Assembly (NCBI GenBank): GCA_015491595.1
Contig: WFVP01000062.1
Span: 1 to 6,887, forward strand
Source of the DNA: Anaerolineales bacterium
Lineage (GTDB): Bacteria > Chloroflexota > Anaerolineae > Anaerolineales > DRMV01
Direction of reading: 5' to 3'
Length of the DNA stretch: 6,887 nucleotides
The position numbers were made by a program, and so were the translations under genes. Shown one piece after another: positions 6,160-6,887 of the stretch. A model generated the notes under the pieces. It saw only the letters and a list, made by a program, of their open reading frames with translations, did no database searches and was not told where the DNA came from. Numbering within the stretch: position 1 is the first letter of the stretch; the number at the start of each line of letters is the position of its first letter.

Positions 6160-6186
6160 GGTGCGCCTCCTGGTTGGGAAGACAAG

Positions 6187-6223
6187 AAAATGGGCGCGCA
6201 TGGAAACATCGCGCGCCCATTTT
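6187..6223 (-). terminator. Intrinsic terminator after the DUF4282 gene
   Basis: Thirteen bases at 6187-6199 pair perfectly with 6211-6223. The loop can add three more pairs capped by a GAAA tetraloop, with one bulged base. On the minus strand the stem runs into TTTTCTTGTCTT, a good U-rich tail. It lies 37 bases after the DUF4282 stop and before the ATPase start, so it should end the upstream minus-strand unit. The stem is nearly symmetrical and could also act on the plus strand (CATTTTAG). Confidence 0.85.
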
Positions 6224-6250
6224 AGCATGGACGAGAGGGGGGAACGTCAA
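6219..6250 (-). promoter_or_regulatory. Candidate ATPase promoter overlapping the terminator stem
   Basis: On the minus strand TAAAAT (6219-6224, five of six consensus bases) is preceded by TG plus one base, forming an extended -10 element. TTGACG (6245-6250) lies 20 bases upstream, longer than ideal for a -35. Transcription would start near 6212, inside the terminator, leaving a leader of about 53 bases. No other promoter-like sequence fits between the terminator and the ATPase start. Confidence 0.45.
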
Positions 6251-6259
6251 CGGCCATGC

Positions 6260-6589
6260 CTACATCGAAGTCGAGTCGCCTGGTTCCGAAGTGCCCTTGT
6301 CCCGCAACATGCGCTCAATGTTGTTCAGAGATTCGTAAATGCGAAAGGCCAGCATGAGGAGCTCGGCGTACACCCGCAGGATGAGGAGCATGAAGAGGAT
6401 ACCGATGGGATAGGCAATAAGCGTGATGAAAGCGACCCCCCAAGCACCTTCGGAAACGGCTTGGAAAAAGGTTCCACATAAACCCGCCAAACCCCCGAGT
6501 ATCGTAAACACCACGCCCAGGATGAAGAGCAGGCGAATCAAGAAGGGGGTAATCATGCGCTCGAAGCCGAAGAAATCCCGCCAGCTCAT
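6260..6589 (-). CDS. DUF4282 small two-helix membrane protein
   Basis: A 109-residue protein with two long hydrophobic segments, about residues 13-38 (ITPFLIRLLFILG...) and 51-81, the second running into LRVYAELLMLAFRIYESL (71-88). This layout, with a first helix, a short connecting loop, a second helix ending in an amphipathic RIYE segment and a polar tail, is that of DUF4282 proteins. Their function is not known; they are inner-membrane proteins found in many bacteria. The ATG at 6589 has AAGGAGGG eight bases ahead (6598-6605). It follows the transporter ATPase by 56 bases on the same strand, so it may be the last gene of that transcript, closed by the terminator at 6187-6223; a link to the transporter is possible but not shown. 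The C-terminal 15 residues are polar and probably cytoplasmic. Confidence 0.8.
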   Translation of the reverse strand: MSWRDFFGFERMITPFLIRLLFILGVVFTILGGLAGLCGTFFQAVSEGAWGVAFITLIAYPIGILFMLLILRVYAELLMLAFRIYESLNNIERMLRDKGTSEPGDSTSM

Positions 6590-6645
6590 CTCGATTTCCC
6601 TCCTTCTAGGTTCACCCTGGTCTCACACGATTGGTTCCCTTTACG

Positions 6646-6887
6646 TTACGTCAACCACCGTTTGCGGCGTTTGTAGTGCTTCACTTCCCGGTACGATTTC
6701 CGTTGGCCCACTTCCGTCAGCCCCAGGTAGAACTCCCGGACGTCGGGGTTTTCCCGTAAGACCTCGGGCGTACCGTCCAGTACGACCCGGCCGTTTTCCA
6801 TGATGTAGGCGTAATCGGCGATTTGCAGGGCGATGTGGGCATTCTGTTCCACCAGCAAAATGGTGGTTCTCTGCTCCTTGTTGATGC
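6646..6887 (-). CDS. livF: LivF-like ABC transporter ATP-binding protein, C-terminal part (5' end outside window)
   Basis: The last 79 codons are present; the frame is open to the right-hand edge. The visible sequence TILLVEQNAHIALQIADYAY and then MENGRVVLDGTPEVL matches the end of LivF-type ATPases of branched-chain amino acid or related HAAT-family importers, where the H-loop position reads VEQN. These cytoplasmic proteins drive uptake of amino acids, urea or other small polar compounds together with LivG, LivH, LivM and a binding protein, which would lie to the right. Normal LivF proteins end soon after the EFYLG-like motif; here 24 further residues follow, rich in Lys and Arg (ending KHYKRRKRWLT). 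Similar basic tails are, from memory, found in a LivF subgroup of anaerobes, so this is probably a lineage feature. Walker A, signature and Walker B lie outside the window. The substrate is unknown. Confidence 0.82.
   Translation of the reverse strand, partial: INKEQRTTILLVEQNAHIALQIADYAYIMENGRVVLDGTPEVLRENPDVREFYLGLTEVGQRKSYREVKHYKRRKRWLT

Noticed and set aside
4729..6225. A 498-codon open frame on the plus strand opposite the ATPase gene
   Set aside because: Same mirror effect: composition rich in Gly and His without motifs, while the minus strand carries Walker A, Walker B and family blocks.
6160..6228. Longer ATPase starts at ATG 6201 or 6228
   Set aside because: They would translate the terminator hairpin, and neither has a ribosome site; AGGAGG precedes the ATG at 6159.
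1..6887. CRISPR arrays, tRNA or rRNA genes, insertion sequences, attachment sites
   Set aside because: No regularly spaced repeats, cloverleaf-like segments, transposase or integrase sequences or duplicated target sites were seen on either strand.

Overview
The window looks like a chromosome fragment of a GC-rich, probably anaerobic and possibly thermophilic bacterium, most likely a Chloroflexota of the Anaerolineae type. That guess rests on the threonine-proline linker of the truncated first gene, on a tungsten/molybdenum-type aldehyde ferredoxin oxidoreductase, and on overall gene style. No ribosomal or marker gene is present to confirm it.

Layout. (a) Positions 1-169, minus strand: the 5' end of a membrane-anchored protein with a TPT-rich linker, cut by the window edge. 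(b) 170-520: a divergent regulatory region with a candidate promoter for each flanking gene, a G-quadruplex-type run and small hairpins. (c) 521-2713, plus: a 730-residue aldehyde ferredoxin oxidoreductase (AOR) family enzyme with atypical cysteine spacing. (d) 2720-2756: a very strong 17-bp hairpin. (e) 2782-3460, plus: two overlapping genes forming an MNT/HEPN (MntA-HepT) module with all catalytic and target motifs intact, in a patch of clearly lower GC. (f) 3484-3508: a hairpin between converging genes. (g) 3510-6159, minus: a two-gene unit, an ABC-class RNA-binding-type ATPase (COG3044 / MRB1590 family) followed by a membrane-anchored calcineurin-like phosphoesterase. (h) 6187-6223: an intrinsic terminator whose upstream edge carries a promoter-like element for the ATPase. 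(i) 6260-6589, minus: a DUF4282 two-helix membrane protein. (j) 6646-6887, minus: the C-terminal end of a LivF-like ABC transporter ATPase, cut by the window edge.

The window is a set of small independent transcription units rather than one pathway. The AOR has no visible ferredoxin-like or cofactor-synthesis partner beside it. The MNT/HEPN pair is the clearest accessory system and is of a known class (nucleotidylation-controlled HEPN toxin, sometimes called type VII). I do not see a wholly new system. The less understood parts are the ATPase-phosphoesterase pair, the AOR subtype, and the structured DNA/RNA elements at unit boundaries.
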